Below are positions 51,242 to 60,113 of a stretch of DNA of 64,000 nt, in pieces. Position 1 is the first letter of the stretch. Each line of letters opens with the position of its first letter. The DNA comes from Paenilisteria riparia FSL S10-1204. Lineage in GTDB: Bacteria > Bacillota > Bacilli > Lactobacillales > Listeriaceae. The stretch spans positions 441,252 through 505,251 of the forward strand of contig NZ_AODL01000007.1 of NCBI RefSeq assembly GCF_000525995.1, given 5' to 3'. The notes under the pieces were generated by a model. That model was not told the origin of the DNA and searched no databases. It saw only the letters and a list, made by a program, of their open reading frames with translations. The position numbers were made by a program, and so were the translations under genes.

Positions 51242-52061
51242 TTATTTCTCTTTCGCACCATTTTCTACGTAGCTCATATCATTCACATCAGTAATTGTAT
51301 ATTTACCATCTTTATACTCAATTTTAGTAACGCTTGCATTTTTTTAATCCGCCTTCAGGTAATTTATATCCAGGAGAAATCGTATCTAGCAGCGCGCCAA
51401 TACTCAAGCCATGCGATACAAGAAGAACATTGTGATCCCCTTTTTTGCTTTCTGTTTTCGAAATGTCATCCAGACCATCTTGCAAACGGGCTGTAATTGT
51501 CGCATAATCTTCCGCAGGCCAATTGCTGCCCTCTTCTACACGATTTTTATCCAGAGCTGCTACACTGTTCGCAAAATCTTTCGGTGAAATACCTGCTTTT
51601 TGCCATTCCTCTAGTGTTTTTCCTTGGCTTTTCGCAATATCTGTCCACATATTGTGGTTTAAATCACCTTCATAACTACCAAAATTGAACTCGCGGAAAC
51701 GAGCATCCGTTTTCAGTTCAGTGCCGGATGATTTTTTATTTTCTTTTAAAATAAGATCTGCTGTCTGAATCGCGCGACCACTATCGCTACTATAAGCCGA
51801 ACCAAATTTTACGTTTTTTAGACCTTTCCCAGCATTCTTTACAACTTCTTCCCCAGCCGGCGTTAATACTGCATCAGACCAACCTTGCACACGATCCGTC
51901 GTATTAAGCATGGTTTTCCCGTGCCTTACCACATAAAAAGTAACTGTCCCATCTTTTTTTGTTGTGTCTTTTGAATCTGCGCTCGTACTTGTGTTGCTAC
52001 AACCCACGACCAACAATAAGCCGCAAACTACCATTAAAATTTTTAACATTTGCTTTTTCAT
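51242..52061 (-). CDS. Lipoprotein histidine phosphatase (phosphoglycerate-mutase family), frameshifted
   Basis: A lipoprotein signal (MLKILMVVCGLLLVVGC, lipobox VVGC) precedes a histidine phosphatase domain. The catalytic RHG motif is in YVVRHGKTMLN, followed by DSGRAIQTADLI and a second His in LLVSHGLSIGALLD. As read the frame stops at 51324. Removing one A from the seven-A run (complement of 51339-51345) continues as GGLKNASVTKIEYKDGKYTI to a stop at 51242, about 272 residues. Located in the cell wall space; substrate unknown. The ribosome site AAAAAAGGAG is a potential partner of the CU-rich LhrC-like RNAs. Confidence 0.87.
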
Positions 52062-52122
52062 TCTTCTGCTCCTTTTTTGTTAAAATTTATCTCGACAGCT
52101 GAGGGAAGCTGTGGAAATCAAT

Positions 52123-52188
52123 ACAAAAAAATAACCCAAATAGATTTAGGAAAAAGCACAAATACGCAATTTCCAGTCTACTTAGGTT
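52123..52188 (-). terminator. Possible terminator or attenuator upstream of lipoprotein phosphatase gene
   Basis: On the - strand AACCTAAGTAGA (52188-52177) pairs with TCTATTTGGGTT (52144-52133) using two G-U pairs and is followed by a T-run. It lies between LhrC-like RNA 2 and the phosphatase gene, so it may attenuate that gene. A cre-like sequence is at 52261-52274. No gene is evident in 52062-52325. Confidence 0.45.
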
Positions 52189-52325
52189 ATGCCCGAATAA
52201 ACGGTAACAATCCTTTTAAGAGATACATGAAATTCATAACAAAATCAATATACCATATCTTGCAAACGGTTTCAATAGTGAAATTAAAATTTTCTAGTAG
52301 CCATATCATTTTATAAAATCCAAAT

Positions 52326-52431
52326 AAAAAACCATCGCGGAAAAGGGAGTAACCGCGATGGTCAAAAAGGGAGTTTGGGATTTTCATTCTTAAGGGAAAG
52401 TATGAAAATTATTTGCTTGTTGTTAGCTTAT
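52326..52431 (-). ncRNA. LhrC-like sRNA, copy 2
   Basis: The - strand -10 is TATTAT (52443-52438). A TTTTCAT/ATGAAAA stem carries a UUUCCCUU loop, then a linker with CCCAAACUCCCUUUUU, then the terminator ACCATCGCGG/CCGCGATGGT with ACUCCC in its loop and a T-run. Aligned with copies 1 and 4 almost throughout. Confidence 0.72.
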
Positions 52432-52592
52432 AAATACATAATAAACGTTGCAGAAAAAATTTTGCTGTGAGGAACATTAGAATTTGATGAAAAATAACAT
52501 CGGGATTTAAAGGGATTGTCGTTGGATTGACTTAGTCCTGTAATGTTCGATTGGTATGATGTGTCTCAAATGGGGAAAAGGGAGTGCAAATA

Positions 52593-53252
52593 TTGACAGT
52601 TAAGTTTCGTAATGGGGTTATTTTTTTGATGCTGGTAATGGTTCTGGCAGTAGGGGTTTCAGTATTACCGAAGACTGGAGATGCAGCGACGACTTATAAA
52701 ATGACGACAACGGTAGAGAGCAATATTCGCACAGGGGATAGCGTGAAGTATGCCATTATCGGTTATTACAAGGCAGGAACGACAGTGATTTTCACAGGCA
52801 AAACGGCAAATAATTGGTACCGTATTACATATAAAGGTAAAGTGGGATATGTATCGGGAAAATGCCTAGCACCATACAAGGCACAAACATTCACAGCACT
52901 TAACAACGAAGCGAAGAAGCACTTAGGTAAGAAATACAAATGGGGCGCAACTGGTCCAACATCATTCGACTGCTCCGGTTATACAAGCTATGTCTTCAAA
53001 CAATCTATCAACAAAGCTATTCCACGAACGGCTAAAGAACAATATAACGCATCCACAAAAGTAAAAGCTAACCAACTAAAAGCTGGTGATTTAGTATTCT
53101 TTAACTACGGAAGCGGTATTGCACATGTAGGAATTTATGTAGGTAGCGGCAAAATGATTAACGCTCAAAACAATGGCGTGAAATATGACACAATCTCAAG
53201 CGGGTATTGGAAAAAATACATTGCAGGCTACGGTCGCGTTGTGAATTTCTAA
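52593..53252 (+). CDS. SH3b-NlpC/P60 cell-wall endopeptidase
   Basis: 219 residues from TTG 52593, which has AAGGGAG 8 bases upstream; the GTG at 52584 overlaps that ribosome site. A signal peptide ends near GDAA. A bacterial SH3 domain follows ([34 protein letters not shown]). Then an NlpC/P60 domain with catalytic Cys in [13 protein letters not shown] and His in [10 protein letters not shown]. It would cleave peptidoglycan stem peptides outside the membrane. Monocistronic, in the envelope gene block. Confidence 0.9.
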   Translation: MTVKFRNGVIFLMLVMVLAVGVSVLPKTGDAATTYKMTTTVESNIRTGDSVKYAIIGYYKAGTTVIFTGKTANNWYRITYKGKVGYVSGKCLAPYKAQTFTALNNEAKKHLGKKYKWGATGPTSFDCSGYTSYVFKQSINKAIPRTAKEQYNASTKVKANQLKAGDLVFFNYGSGIAHVGIYVGSGKMINAQNNGVKYDTISSGYWKKYIAGYGRVVNF

Positions 53253-53360
53253 AGGCAGGATTATATACGAAATGAATCAGCTGAAAATGCTCGATTAATG
53301 AAGCAGGAGTCACACTTAACTTGACAAAGGAGTTTGTGGTTTGCTGCTTTTTTTGCATAG

Positions 53361-53464
53361 AAAAACTGGTATGGAAAAGGCATTAACCATACCAGTTAAA
53401 AAAGAGAGCTACCAAGTACAGGCCAAAAGGGTAACTGACCTGAGATTACTTGTTGTTTAGCTAT
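53361..53464 (-). ncRNA. LhrC-like sRNA, diverged copy 3
   Basis: The promoter (TATTAT, 53476-53471) and upstream TTCACA element are shared with the other copies. The terminator AACTGGTATGG/CCATACCAGTT is perfect, but UCCC motifs are replaced by ACCC and CUCUC, so target pairing may differ. Confidence 0.55.
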
Positions 53465-53531
53465 GAACTTATAATAACGAATTTATGCTAAAACCCAATG
53501 TGAATTGTGTAACATTATGATTAGTTCTTGC

Positions 53532-55187
53532 TTAGTTCTTACTCATTTGGATAAATTTATAGCTGTATGGTGAACCAAAAGTGTGTTTTTGAACGCCGGT
53601 GATGTCTGGATTTTGAAGGACAGCAACTTGATGTTGGTACAATGGCAAAATTGCAGCGTCATCGTCCAGTAGGACTTTTTCAGATGCTATGAATGCGTTC
53701 CAACGTGCCGAGGCGTCTGTTGCTAGTGTTGTGTCGGTGGACTTGACAAGTTGGTCGTATTTCGGGCTATTGTAGTGCATGCTGTTATTGTAGTAATCGG
53801 ATAGGAATAGACTACTATATGTCCATGGGTCTTTGAAATCGGGCATCCAAGCTGCTAGCGACATATCGTAATCGCTGGATCGTGTTAGCTCAGTGGCGCT
53901 TTTTGCGGGCATGGTTTTGATGTTAATTGTTACACCGGGTAAATTTGTTTCAAATTGATTTTTCAGGAAGGTAAAAATCGTTTTGGTCGTGTCTTGGTCA
54001 TCGCCTAGAAGTTCAAGTGTAATGGTGTCAGTCCGGAGCTCTTTTTTTGCTTGTGCGAGATATTTACTAGCTTCGGTTTTGTTACACAATAGGTGGTCCC
54101 CGCTGTCAGTGCGGAAGTCTGCTCCTGTTTTAGGATTTTGTACGAAGTCTTTAGGAAGCAGTCCGTTAGCAGGGAATGAACCATCGCCTAAGATTTCAGA
54201 TGTTAATGCTTCTTTGTCGACTGCTAGGTTAAGCGCGTGGCGCAGTGCGTTGTTTGCGAGTGGTGTTGCTTTGCCATCTCGTTTTTGATTGAACCGCAAA
54301 TAACTAACAAGTGAATCTTTTTCAGTCAAAAAGTCAGCGCGATCTTTGTACTGCTTGGCATATTCGCCAGAAAGTGGTGCACGGTCGGCTTCTTTTGTGT
54401 TGTATAAATTAACGCCTGCATTGATGTCTTTGGCGACTTGTACGGATATTTTATCGACATCTACGCTCTTTTTATCCCAGTATTCTGGATTTTTCGCGTA
54501 AGTCCAATTTTTTGAGGTGTTACCATCCCAGCTTTGCATCACGAATGGGCCGTTGTATAGTGTGTGCTTGGCGTCTGTGCCGTATTTATCGCCTTGTTTC
54601 TCCACGAATGCTTGTTTTTGTGGGAAGAAGGTTTCGAATGAAAGTAACGAGATGAAGTAAGGTACGGGTTTTTTCAGCGTGATTTTTAAGGTCTCTGCAT
54701 CGGGTGCGACAACGCCGAGCTCTGAAGCGGGCAGTTTACCTTCGTGAATTTCTGTGGCATTTTTAATGGAATCTTTGAAAAGAGCAGCGTAGCTTGGCGC
54801 TGTCTTTGGGTCAACGGCGCGACGCCATGCGTAGACGAAATCGTCGGCGGTCACTTGGGAACCATCAGACCATTTGGCGTCTTTTCGCAACTTGATTGTA
54901 TATTCCGTCTGATCGGAGTTGATTTCGGGCATACTTGCAGCGACGCCGGGCACAAAGTTATCCTTTTTATCTAATGTATAAAGTCCTTCAAAAACTTGAT
55001 TTTGCGCGGTGAAACTAACGAAATCTTCTTCAGCGGTCGTGTTTAATGTGAGCAGTTCCCCTGTTTCCAGAAATTTCACTGGTTCGTTTGCGTTGTCCTT
55101 GCTTTCTCCTGAAACATTGCCACATGCGGCCAGCAAAGCAAGTCCTGTAAGTGATAATGCAATCCAGCCCTTCTTTGTAAAATGCAT
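53532..55187 (-). CDS. oppA: Oligopeptide ABC transporter substrate-binding lipoprotein
   Basis: 551 residues from ATG 55187 (AGGAGGAAC upstream); an earlier in-frame codon is not supported. Lipoprotein signal with lipobox LAAC, then the SBP family 5 fold: RKDAKWSDGSQVTADDFVYAWRRAVDP, the family signature region, NNALRHALNLAVDKEAL and AAWMPDFKDPWTY. It captures peptides for an Opp-type importer whose permease and ATPase genes are not here, so it is an orphan. Two LhrC-like RNAs flank it; in L. monocytogenes LhrC is known to repress oppA, and the sequence AAAAAGAGGAGG at its ribosome site could pair with CUCCCUUUUU. Confidence 0.9.
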   Translation of the reverse strand: MHFTKKGWIALSLTGLALLAACGNVSGESKDNANEPVKFLETGELLTLNTTAEEDFVSFTAQNQVFEGLYTLDKKDNFVPGVAASMPEINSDQTEYTIKLRKDAKWSDGSQVTADDFVYAWRRAVDPKTAPSYAALFKDSIKNATEIHEGKLPASELGVVAPDAETLKITLKKPVPYFISLLSFETFFPQKQAFVEKQGDKYGTDAKHTLYNGPFVMQSWDGNTSKNWTYAKNPEYWDKKSVDVDKISVQVAKDINAGVNLYNTKEADRAPLSGEYAKQYKDRADFLTEKDSLVSYLRFNQKRDGKATPLANNALRHALNLAVDKEALTSEILGDGSFPANGLLPKDFVQNPKTGADFRTDSGDHLLCNKTEASKYLAQAKKELRTDTITLELLGDDQDTTKTIFTFLKNQFETNLPGVTINIKTMPAKSATELTRSSDYDMSLAAWMPDFKDPWTYSSLFLSDYYNNSMHYNSPKYDQLVKSTDTTLATDASARWNAFIASEKVLLDDDAAILPLYQHQVAVLQNPDITGVQKHTFGSPYSYKFIQMSKN

Positions 55188-55265
55188 GATGTTCCTCCTC
55201 TTTTTGTAGCTTTTTTCGTTAATTATAAGTATTCCGATGAAATAAGTCAACTTTAAAAATTGCAT

Positions 55266-55375
55266 AAAAAAACCAGCGTGGAAAAGGGAGTAACCACACT
55301 GGTCAAAAAGGGAGTTTTACGAATCTCATTCAAAAAAGGGGGAAAAGAATGAAATATCGTTTGTTGTTAGCTTAT
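55266..55375 (-). ncRNA. LhrC-like sRNA, copy 4
   Basis: About 110 bases. The -10 is TATTAT (55387-55382) with the upstream TTCACAGCAGG element. TCATTC/GAATGA stem with a UUUUCCCCCUUUUU loop, linker with AAACUCCCUUUUU, terminator ACCAGTGTGG/CCACGCTGGT with ACUCCC in the loop and seven T. It lies immediately upstream of oppA on the same strand, and its terminator separates the two transcripts. Confidence 0.75.
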
Positions 55376-55457
55376 GGTTATATAATAACGGCTGCAAGCG
55401 AAAACCTGCTGTGAATAAAATGAGAAATTGATGAATGTTTGGCTAGTATTTCTTCAT

Positions 55458-57167
55458 TCAATGTAAATCGATTGGAACCCAGCCGCGAACGCTGTTAGTT
55501 AGCCAGATTTTCGTAGCTTGAAGCAAGTCGTTGCGATGTAGTACGCGCTCGTTTATGGTGCCATCTGCGAGCAAAGTTTGGCGCATGACGCCACCGAGTA
55601 GTCCTGATGATTGTGCAGGGGTAACTAGTTCGCCGTCAATCTCAGCGACAAGATTGCCATTAATAAATTCTGTGATTTCACCGCGTTCATTCCATAAAAG
55701 TGTTTCGTCATAATCCATACGTCGACGTTTTTCATACATAGTTCGATGCGTTGTTTTGTGATAAAGAAACGGATTAGTACTGTTGACCGATTTATCCGCG
55801 AAATGCGCTGTCCACATGATTGGGTCAGAAATGATTAGCGAACCTTCAACGGTTGCTGTTCCATTTTTTTGCACGAGGAGGCGAACTTTCCAAATATCAT
55901 TAGGGTGTTTTTTGGCAAACGTTGCTAATGCTTGTTTTGCGGCGTGAATGTTCCACGTGAAACCAAAGTAATTTGCGCTATTTTCGATGCGTTGCAAGTG
56001 AAGGTCTGTGCGCGAATAGTGTCCGTTTTCTAATCGCAAACTTTCCAATAGTTCGAATTTAGGTAGATAGGTAGTCAGAAGCGCAGCCTTGGCTTGAACT
56101 TCTTCATATTCAGCGCCACTCCGTGAATCCCAAACAATCCCGCCACCGACACCATATTCCGCTGTCTTTTCTTCCGTATCAACAACGACAGTTCGAATCG
56201 GAACATTAAAAATAGCTTCCTTATCAGGTGTCACATAGCCAATTGCTCCACAATACACGTTACGTGGCGAAGTCTCCGCTTCCGTAATAAGTTCCATCGT
56301 TTTTACCTTCGGCGCACCTGTAATCGATCCGCATGGAAATAAGGCCTCAAAAATTGCCGTCAAATGAATATCGGACAACGTTTCCGCGGTTACCGTTGAA
56401 GTCATTTGCCAGACCGTCGGATATCGCTCCACATCAAAAAGATGCGGCACTTTTACCGTTCCAGGTTTTGCAATTTGACCAAGATCATTGCGCAATAAAT
56501 CAACAATCATCACATTTTCTGCTTGGTTCTTAGCCGATGTACTGAGCCAATCGCGCACCTTTGCATCATCACTTTGCGTCATACCACGTCTAGCAGTCCC
56601 TTTCATCGGTTTCGTCTTAATCACGCCGTCTTTCCAATGGAAGAAAAGCTCAGGCGATGCGGATAAAATATGAAACCTGCCAGTAGAAAGGTACGCTGAA
56701 TAATCCGCTTGCTGCGCCACTTTTAATTGCTCATAGAAGTTCTCATCATCTTCGGCAAAGGCACTCTCCAAGCGAATCGTATAGTTGGCCTGATATGTAT
56801 TTCCAGCTGCGATTTGGTCTCGAATAAAACGAATTCCTTTTGCGTAGGACGCATAATCGGTTGTCGGTTGCCAATCAAGCTTTGGCGGCTGAAGCAAAGG
56901 CACTTCCGATTGCGCAACCTCACGCATTTCTCTAAACACACCGAACCATAACAACGGCATTTTTCCCGGTGCGAAAGTTTGGAGATGCTTATTGAAGGCT
57001 GGCGCTGCCTCATATCCAACGTAGCCCGCAACATAATAACCAAGATCAATAGCCTGTTCGACTTGTTGCATTCGCTCGGTTACTGCTTCTATATTATTGG
57101 TCTGAATAATGGCTTCTGGAGAGGAGAATAGTTGCGTTTTTCCGTTAAAATCGAACTGCATTTTCAT
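55458..57167 (-). CDS. pabB: Bifunctional aminodeoxychorismate synthase I / aminodeoxychorismate lyase
   Basis: 569 residues that join two folate-pathway enzymes. The N-terminal two thirds is a chorismate-binding domain (TKPMKGTARRGMTQSDD, ENVMIVDLLRNDLG, FPCGSITGAPKVKTMELI, YGVGGGIVWDS). The C-terminal third is a class IV aminotransferase-fold lyase (LRLENGHYSRTDLHLQRI, LLWNERGEITEFINGNLV, GLLGGVMRQTLL). It makes p-aminobenzoate from chorismate with PabA. It overlaps pabA by 23 bases; GGAG lies 8 bases before the start. A parS-like site is embedded. Confidence 0.92.
   Translation of the reverse strand: MKMQFDFNGKTQLFSSPEAIIQTNNIEAVTERMQQVEQAIDLGYYVAGYVGYEAAPAFNKHLQTFAPGKMPLLWFGVFREMREVAQSEVPLLQPPKLDWQPTTDYASYAKGIRFIRDQIAAGNTYQANYTIRLESAFAEDDENFYEQLKVAQQADYSAYLSTGRFHILSASPELFFHWKDGVIKTKPMKGTARRGMTQSDDAKVRDWLSTSAKNQAENVMIVDLLRNDLGQIAKPGTVKVPHLFDVERYPTVWQMTSTVTAETLSDIHLTAIFEALFPCGSITGAPKVKTMELITEAETSPRNVYCGAIGYVTPDKEAIFNVPIRTVVVDTEEKTAEYGVGGGIVWDSRSGAEYEEVQAKAALLTTYLPKFELLESLRLENGHYSRTDLHLQRIENSANYFGFTWNIHAAKQALATFAKKHPNDIWKVRLLVQKNGTATVEGSLIISDPIMWTAHFADKSVNSTNPFLYHKTTHRTMYEKRRRMDYDETLLWNERGEITEFINGNLVAEIDGELVTPAQSSGLLGGVMRQTLLADGTINERVLHRNDLLQATKIWLTNSVRGWVPIDLH
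55949..55964. promoter_or_regulatory. parS-like site inside pabB
   Basis: TGTTCCACGTGAAACC matches the B. subtilis parS consensus at 15 of 16 positions. Confidence 0.65.
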
Positions 57168-57747
57168 TTTCGTAGCTCCGTTCCGTTAATTTTACAAAGT
57201 TACCCAGAATTTCATGCCCATATTCGGAAAGAATCGCCTCTGGATGAAACTGTACACCTTCCACTAAAAACTCGCGATGACGGACTGCCATGATAAGGTC
57301 GTCTGCCGTTTTTGCAGTGATTTCGAGAGCTGTTGGAAAATTGGATTCGGCGGCAATTAAAGAGTGGTATCTGGCCACGGAAAAATGCGCGTTTAGATTG
57401 TTAAACACGCCTTTTTGATTGGTTAAAATAGTGGAGACTTTGCCATGGACAGGTTCAGGTGCGCGAACGATTTCTCCGCCGAATGCCTGAACAATAGCTT
57501 GGTGACCAAGACAAATTCCTAAAATCGGGATTTTACCGCTAAATTCGCGGATAATAGCAAGGCTCATTCCTGCCTCGTCGGGTGTGCCGGGTCCTGGAGA
57601 AATAACAATCGATTCGGGATTAATTTCACAAACTTCGGCTAAGGTTATCTGATTATTTTTCACAATCTTGACCTCTTTGCCGAGCTCTAATAAATATTGA
57701 TACAAATTGTATGTAAATGAGTCATAATTATCGATTAACAGAATCAC
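57145..57747 (-). CDS. pabA: Aminodeoxychorismate synthase glutaminase subunit
   Basis: 200 residues, class I glutamine amidotransferase: IDNYDSFTYNLYQYL, SPGPGTPDEAG, catalytic Cys in ILGICLGHQAIVQAFGG, and the His/Glu pair in GVQFHPEAILSEYG. It feeds ammonia to PabB. GTG 57747 has AGGAG 7 bases upstream. PabA may also serve anthranilate synthase in firmicutes; no trp genes are here. Confidence 0.92.
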   Translation of the reverse strand: MILLIDNYDSFTYNLYQYLLELGKEVKIVKNNQITLAEVCEINPESIVISPGPGTPDEAGMSLAIIREFSGKIPILGICLGHQAIVQAFGGEIVRAPEPVHGKVSTILTNQKGVFNNLNAHFSVARYHSLIAAESNFPTALEITAKTADDLIMAVRHREFLVEGVQFHPEAILSEYGHEILGNFVKLTERSYENENAVRF

Positions 57748-57904
57748 ACGACCACTCCTAAATGGAATTTCAATGGATTTACGTCCAACCTATTTATAGC
57801 AAATTCGAGACAGTTTGTCCACCAAGCAGACTTAAATTTCACAAACTATAAAAGAGGATTTGCGTGTGGGAAAAAGAGATGTTATAATGAAGGTGCAAAT
57901 AAGG

Positions 57905-58013
57905 AAGTCATGCGGCTAACATAACTTCCAAATACAAACACCATTTAAGATGGTGACAGCCTGTGTTTCTATCAAACGCCACTCAGCTGTCGAGCTTAGG
58001 AGTGGTTTTTTAT
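57905..58013 (+). ncRNA. Antisense antitoxin RNA of a type I toxin-antitoxin pair
   Basis: An extended -10 (TGTTATAAT, ending at 57898) predicts a start near 57905. The RNA contains the hairpin CACCATTTAAGATGGTG (57941-57957 region) and ends at CCACTC...GAGTGG plus TTTTTT (about 57980-58010). It converges on and overlaps the 3' end of the toxin mRNA, as RatA does with TxpA. Boundaries are inferred. Confidence 0.65.
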
Positions 58014-58099
58014 TTCTTACTGTTATCTTTACTGTTCATTATCATAACGACTAGCCCTGCAAGTGCAATTGCCAGTGTTAATGATTCAAACACAGTCAT
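58010..58099 (-). CDS. Type I toxin, putative holin-like peptide (TxpA/BsrG class)
   Basis: 29 residues starting MTVFESLTLAIALAGLVVMI and ending NSKDNSKK, the form of the holin-like toxin family: a TVFES start, one hydrophobic helix and a short charged tail. ATG 58099 has AAAGGA 7 bases upstream. The - strand promoter has TATAAT at 58202-58197, giving a leader of about 90 bases. Such peptides damage the membrane when the antisense RNA is lost. Confidence 0.75.
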   Translation of the reverse strand: MTVFESLTLAIALAGLVVMIMNSKDNSKK

Positions 58100-58285
58100 G
58101 CTTTATCCTTTCTAGGGATAACCACGAATAACATGGCATCACCTACTTTCTTTGAAAATAGGCCGCCAACCACATCATAAACCTGTCTGTCCATCTATTA
58201 TAGCACGGATGTTCGGGTTTATGATTTTGTTTATTTATTTGATTTTTTGCTAGAATAACACATAATGTTTTGTTGGAATATTTAC

Positions 58286-58560
58286 TTGCTAATTGGCTAG
58301 TTATGGGTTAGAATAGCTTTAAATAACGAATTAAAATGTAGACAAGAAATAGTAGTGAAAGTCGCTTTGTGCAGAGAGCTGATGGGTGGTGCGAATCAGT
58401 AAAGGCGCTTTTGTGAATCCATCTTGGAGTGAGTGGGGGAAATGTGAGTAATCCACTTCGGTGTGAGCCGTTATATTCTGAAATTAAGCTGGAGTATGGG
58501 AGAAATCTCAGACTCAATTAGGGTGGCAACGCGGTACTTCCGTCCCTTTCCATGTATTTT
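58286..58560 (+). promoter_or_regulatory. serS promoter and T-box leader
   Basis: TTGCTA (58286), a 17-base spacer and TAGAAT (58309) form the promoter. The leader has the T-box motif AGGGTGGCAACGCGG at 58520-58534 followed by TACTTCCGTCCCT, which binds uncharged tRNA and forms the antiterminator. Upstream structure is consistent with stem I. A strong competing terminator is not obvious: TCCCTTTCC pairs only weakly with GGGGAGAGA before TCTTTTTG (58583-58588). Confidence 0.8.
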
Positions 58561-58589
58561 ATTTGGGGAGAGATTTGGGGGTCTTTTTG

Positions 58590-58665
58590 TTTGGGCTCTT
58601 AGAAAGCGTACTTTGCTTTCTTAGAGCCCAAATATAAGGCAGAGCGAATGCGGCGCGTTAATCAT
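58590..58665. repeat. Element D: dispersed hairpin repeat in the serS leader
   Basis: TTTGGGCTCTTAGAAAGC (58590-58607) and GCTTTCTTAGAGCCCAAA (58615-58632) form an 18-bp stem with one mismatch. ATATAAGGCAGAGCGAATGC and GCGTTAATC follow, matching the tail block of elements A-C. It is placed between the T-box and serS. Confidence 0.6.
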
Positions 58666-58754
58666 CCAGTGGTTTAAATTACTTGCTCTACGCAAAACAT
58701 AGAACTCAAACTTGAACCAAAACAATGATTATCATTTTGTGAGGAGGAATTGAG

Positions 58755-60041
58755 ATGTTAGATGTAAAAGTTTTGCGTGAGGATTTTGAAGGTGTGAAGA
58801 AGAAACTGTCGCATCGTGGGGAAGACCTTGGTGAATTCGAGAAGTTTGGTGAGTTGGATAAGCGTCGTCGAACATTGATTATTGAAGTGGAAACGTTGAA
58901 AAGTCAGCGTAATGAAGTTTCTCAAGAAATTGCGCAATTAAAGCGGGAGAAACAAAATGCGGACGCCAAAATAGAAGAAATGCGTGTCGTTGGTGACCGT
59001 ATCAAGACGTTTGATATTGAGTTGAACGAGATTGATGAGAAGTTACGTAATATTTTGTTAGCGATTCCGAATATTCCACATGAATCTACGCCGATTGGTG
59101 AAACGGAAGACGATAACGTGGAGGTTCGCAAGTGGGGCGAGGTTCGCACATTTGATTTTGAGCCAAAAGCGCATTGGGATTTAGGAACGGATTTAGGAAT
59201 TTTAGATTTTGAGAATGCTGCGAAAGTCGCGGGTAGTCGATTTGTTTTTTATAAGAAATTGGGGGCTAGACTTGAGCGGGCGCTGATTAATTTTATGATG
59301 GATTTGCATGCGATGGAGCATGGGTATGATGAAATGTTGCCTCCGTACATGGTGAATCGTGACAGTATGACAGGGACAGGGCAGTTGCCTAAATTCGAAG
59401 AGGATGCGTTCTTGATTGAAAAAGAGGACTATTTCTTAATCCCAACGGCAGAAGTACCTGTGACGAACTACCATCGTGATCAAATTATGAGTGCTGATGA
59501 TTTGCCGCAAAAATACACGGCATACAGTGCATGTTTCCGTTCTGAAGCGGGTTCTGCGGGTCGTGATACGCGCGGTTTGATTCGCCAGCATCAATTTAAT
59601 AAGGTGGAAATGGTACAGTTCGTGAAACCTGAGGATTCGTATGCAGCGCTTGAGGCATTGACGGATAATGCGGAAGATGTGCTGCGCCGTCTTGAATTGC
59701 CGTATCGTGTGCTAAGCATGTGTACTGCTGATTTAGGATTTACTGCTGCGAAGAAATACGACATCGAAGTGTGGATTCCAAGTGGTGACAGCTACCGCGA
59801 GATTTCTTCTTGCAGTAATTTCGAGGCGTTCCAAGCGCGCCGTGCCAACATTCGTTTCCGTCGTGAGCCAGGCGCTAAACCTGAATTTGTGCATACATTG
59901 AACGGTTCTGGTCTAGCGATTGGACGTACGGTTGCCGCTATTTTGGAGAACTATCAGTTGGAGGATGGTTCTGTAGCGATTCCAAAAGTATTGCAAGGTT
60001 ATATGGGTGGCGTGGAAGTGATTACCGCACCTGCCAAATAA
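58755..60041 (+). CDS. serS: Seryl-tRNA synthetase
   Basis: 428 residues, class II synthetase. The N-terminal coiled-coil arm (residues 30-110, [29 protein letters not shown]) holds the tRNA. The catalytic core has motif 2 [25 protein letters not shown] and motif 3 [24 protein letters not shown] precedes the ATG. Regulated by the T-box leader. Confidence 0.97.
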   Translation: MLDVKVLREDFEGVKKKLSHRGEDLGEFEKFGELDKRRRTLIIEVETLKSQRNEVSQEIAQLKREKQNADAKIEEMRVVGDRIKTFDIELNEIDEKLRNILLAIPNIPHESTPIGETEDDNVEVRKWGEVRTFDFEPKAHWDLGTDLGILDFENAAKVAGSRFVFYKKLGARLERALINFMMDLHAMEHGYDEMLPPYMVNRDSMTGTGQLPKFEEDAFLIEKEDYFLIPTAEVPVTNYHRDQIMSADDLPQKYTAYSACFRSEAGSAGRDTRGLIRQHQFNKVEMVQFVKPEDSYAALEALTDNAEDVLRRLELPYRVLSMCTADLGFTAAKKYDIEVWIPSGDSYREISSCSNFEAFQARRANIRFRREPGAKPEFVHTLNGSGLAIGRTVAAILENYQLEDGSVAIPKVLQGYMGGVEVITAPAK

Positions 60042-60113
60042 GTAAGTGAATGGGGGGACTTGAACGTAAGTGTTCAGTCCTCTTTTGTACATATGTGAAG
60101 GAGGCAGATTGTC

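Noticed and set aside
52187..52387. 66-residue - strand open frame across LhrC-like RNA 2
   Set aside because: It crosses the sRNA and its terminator, has no ribosome site and no family resemblance.
57839..57856. TTTCACAAAC near the antitoxin promoter as a Rex box
   Set aside because: Only a single half-site is present, with no inverted partner.
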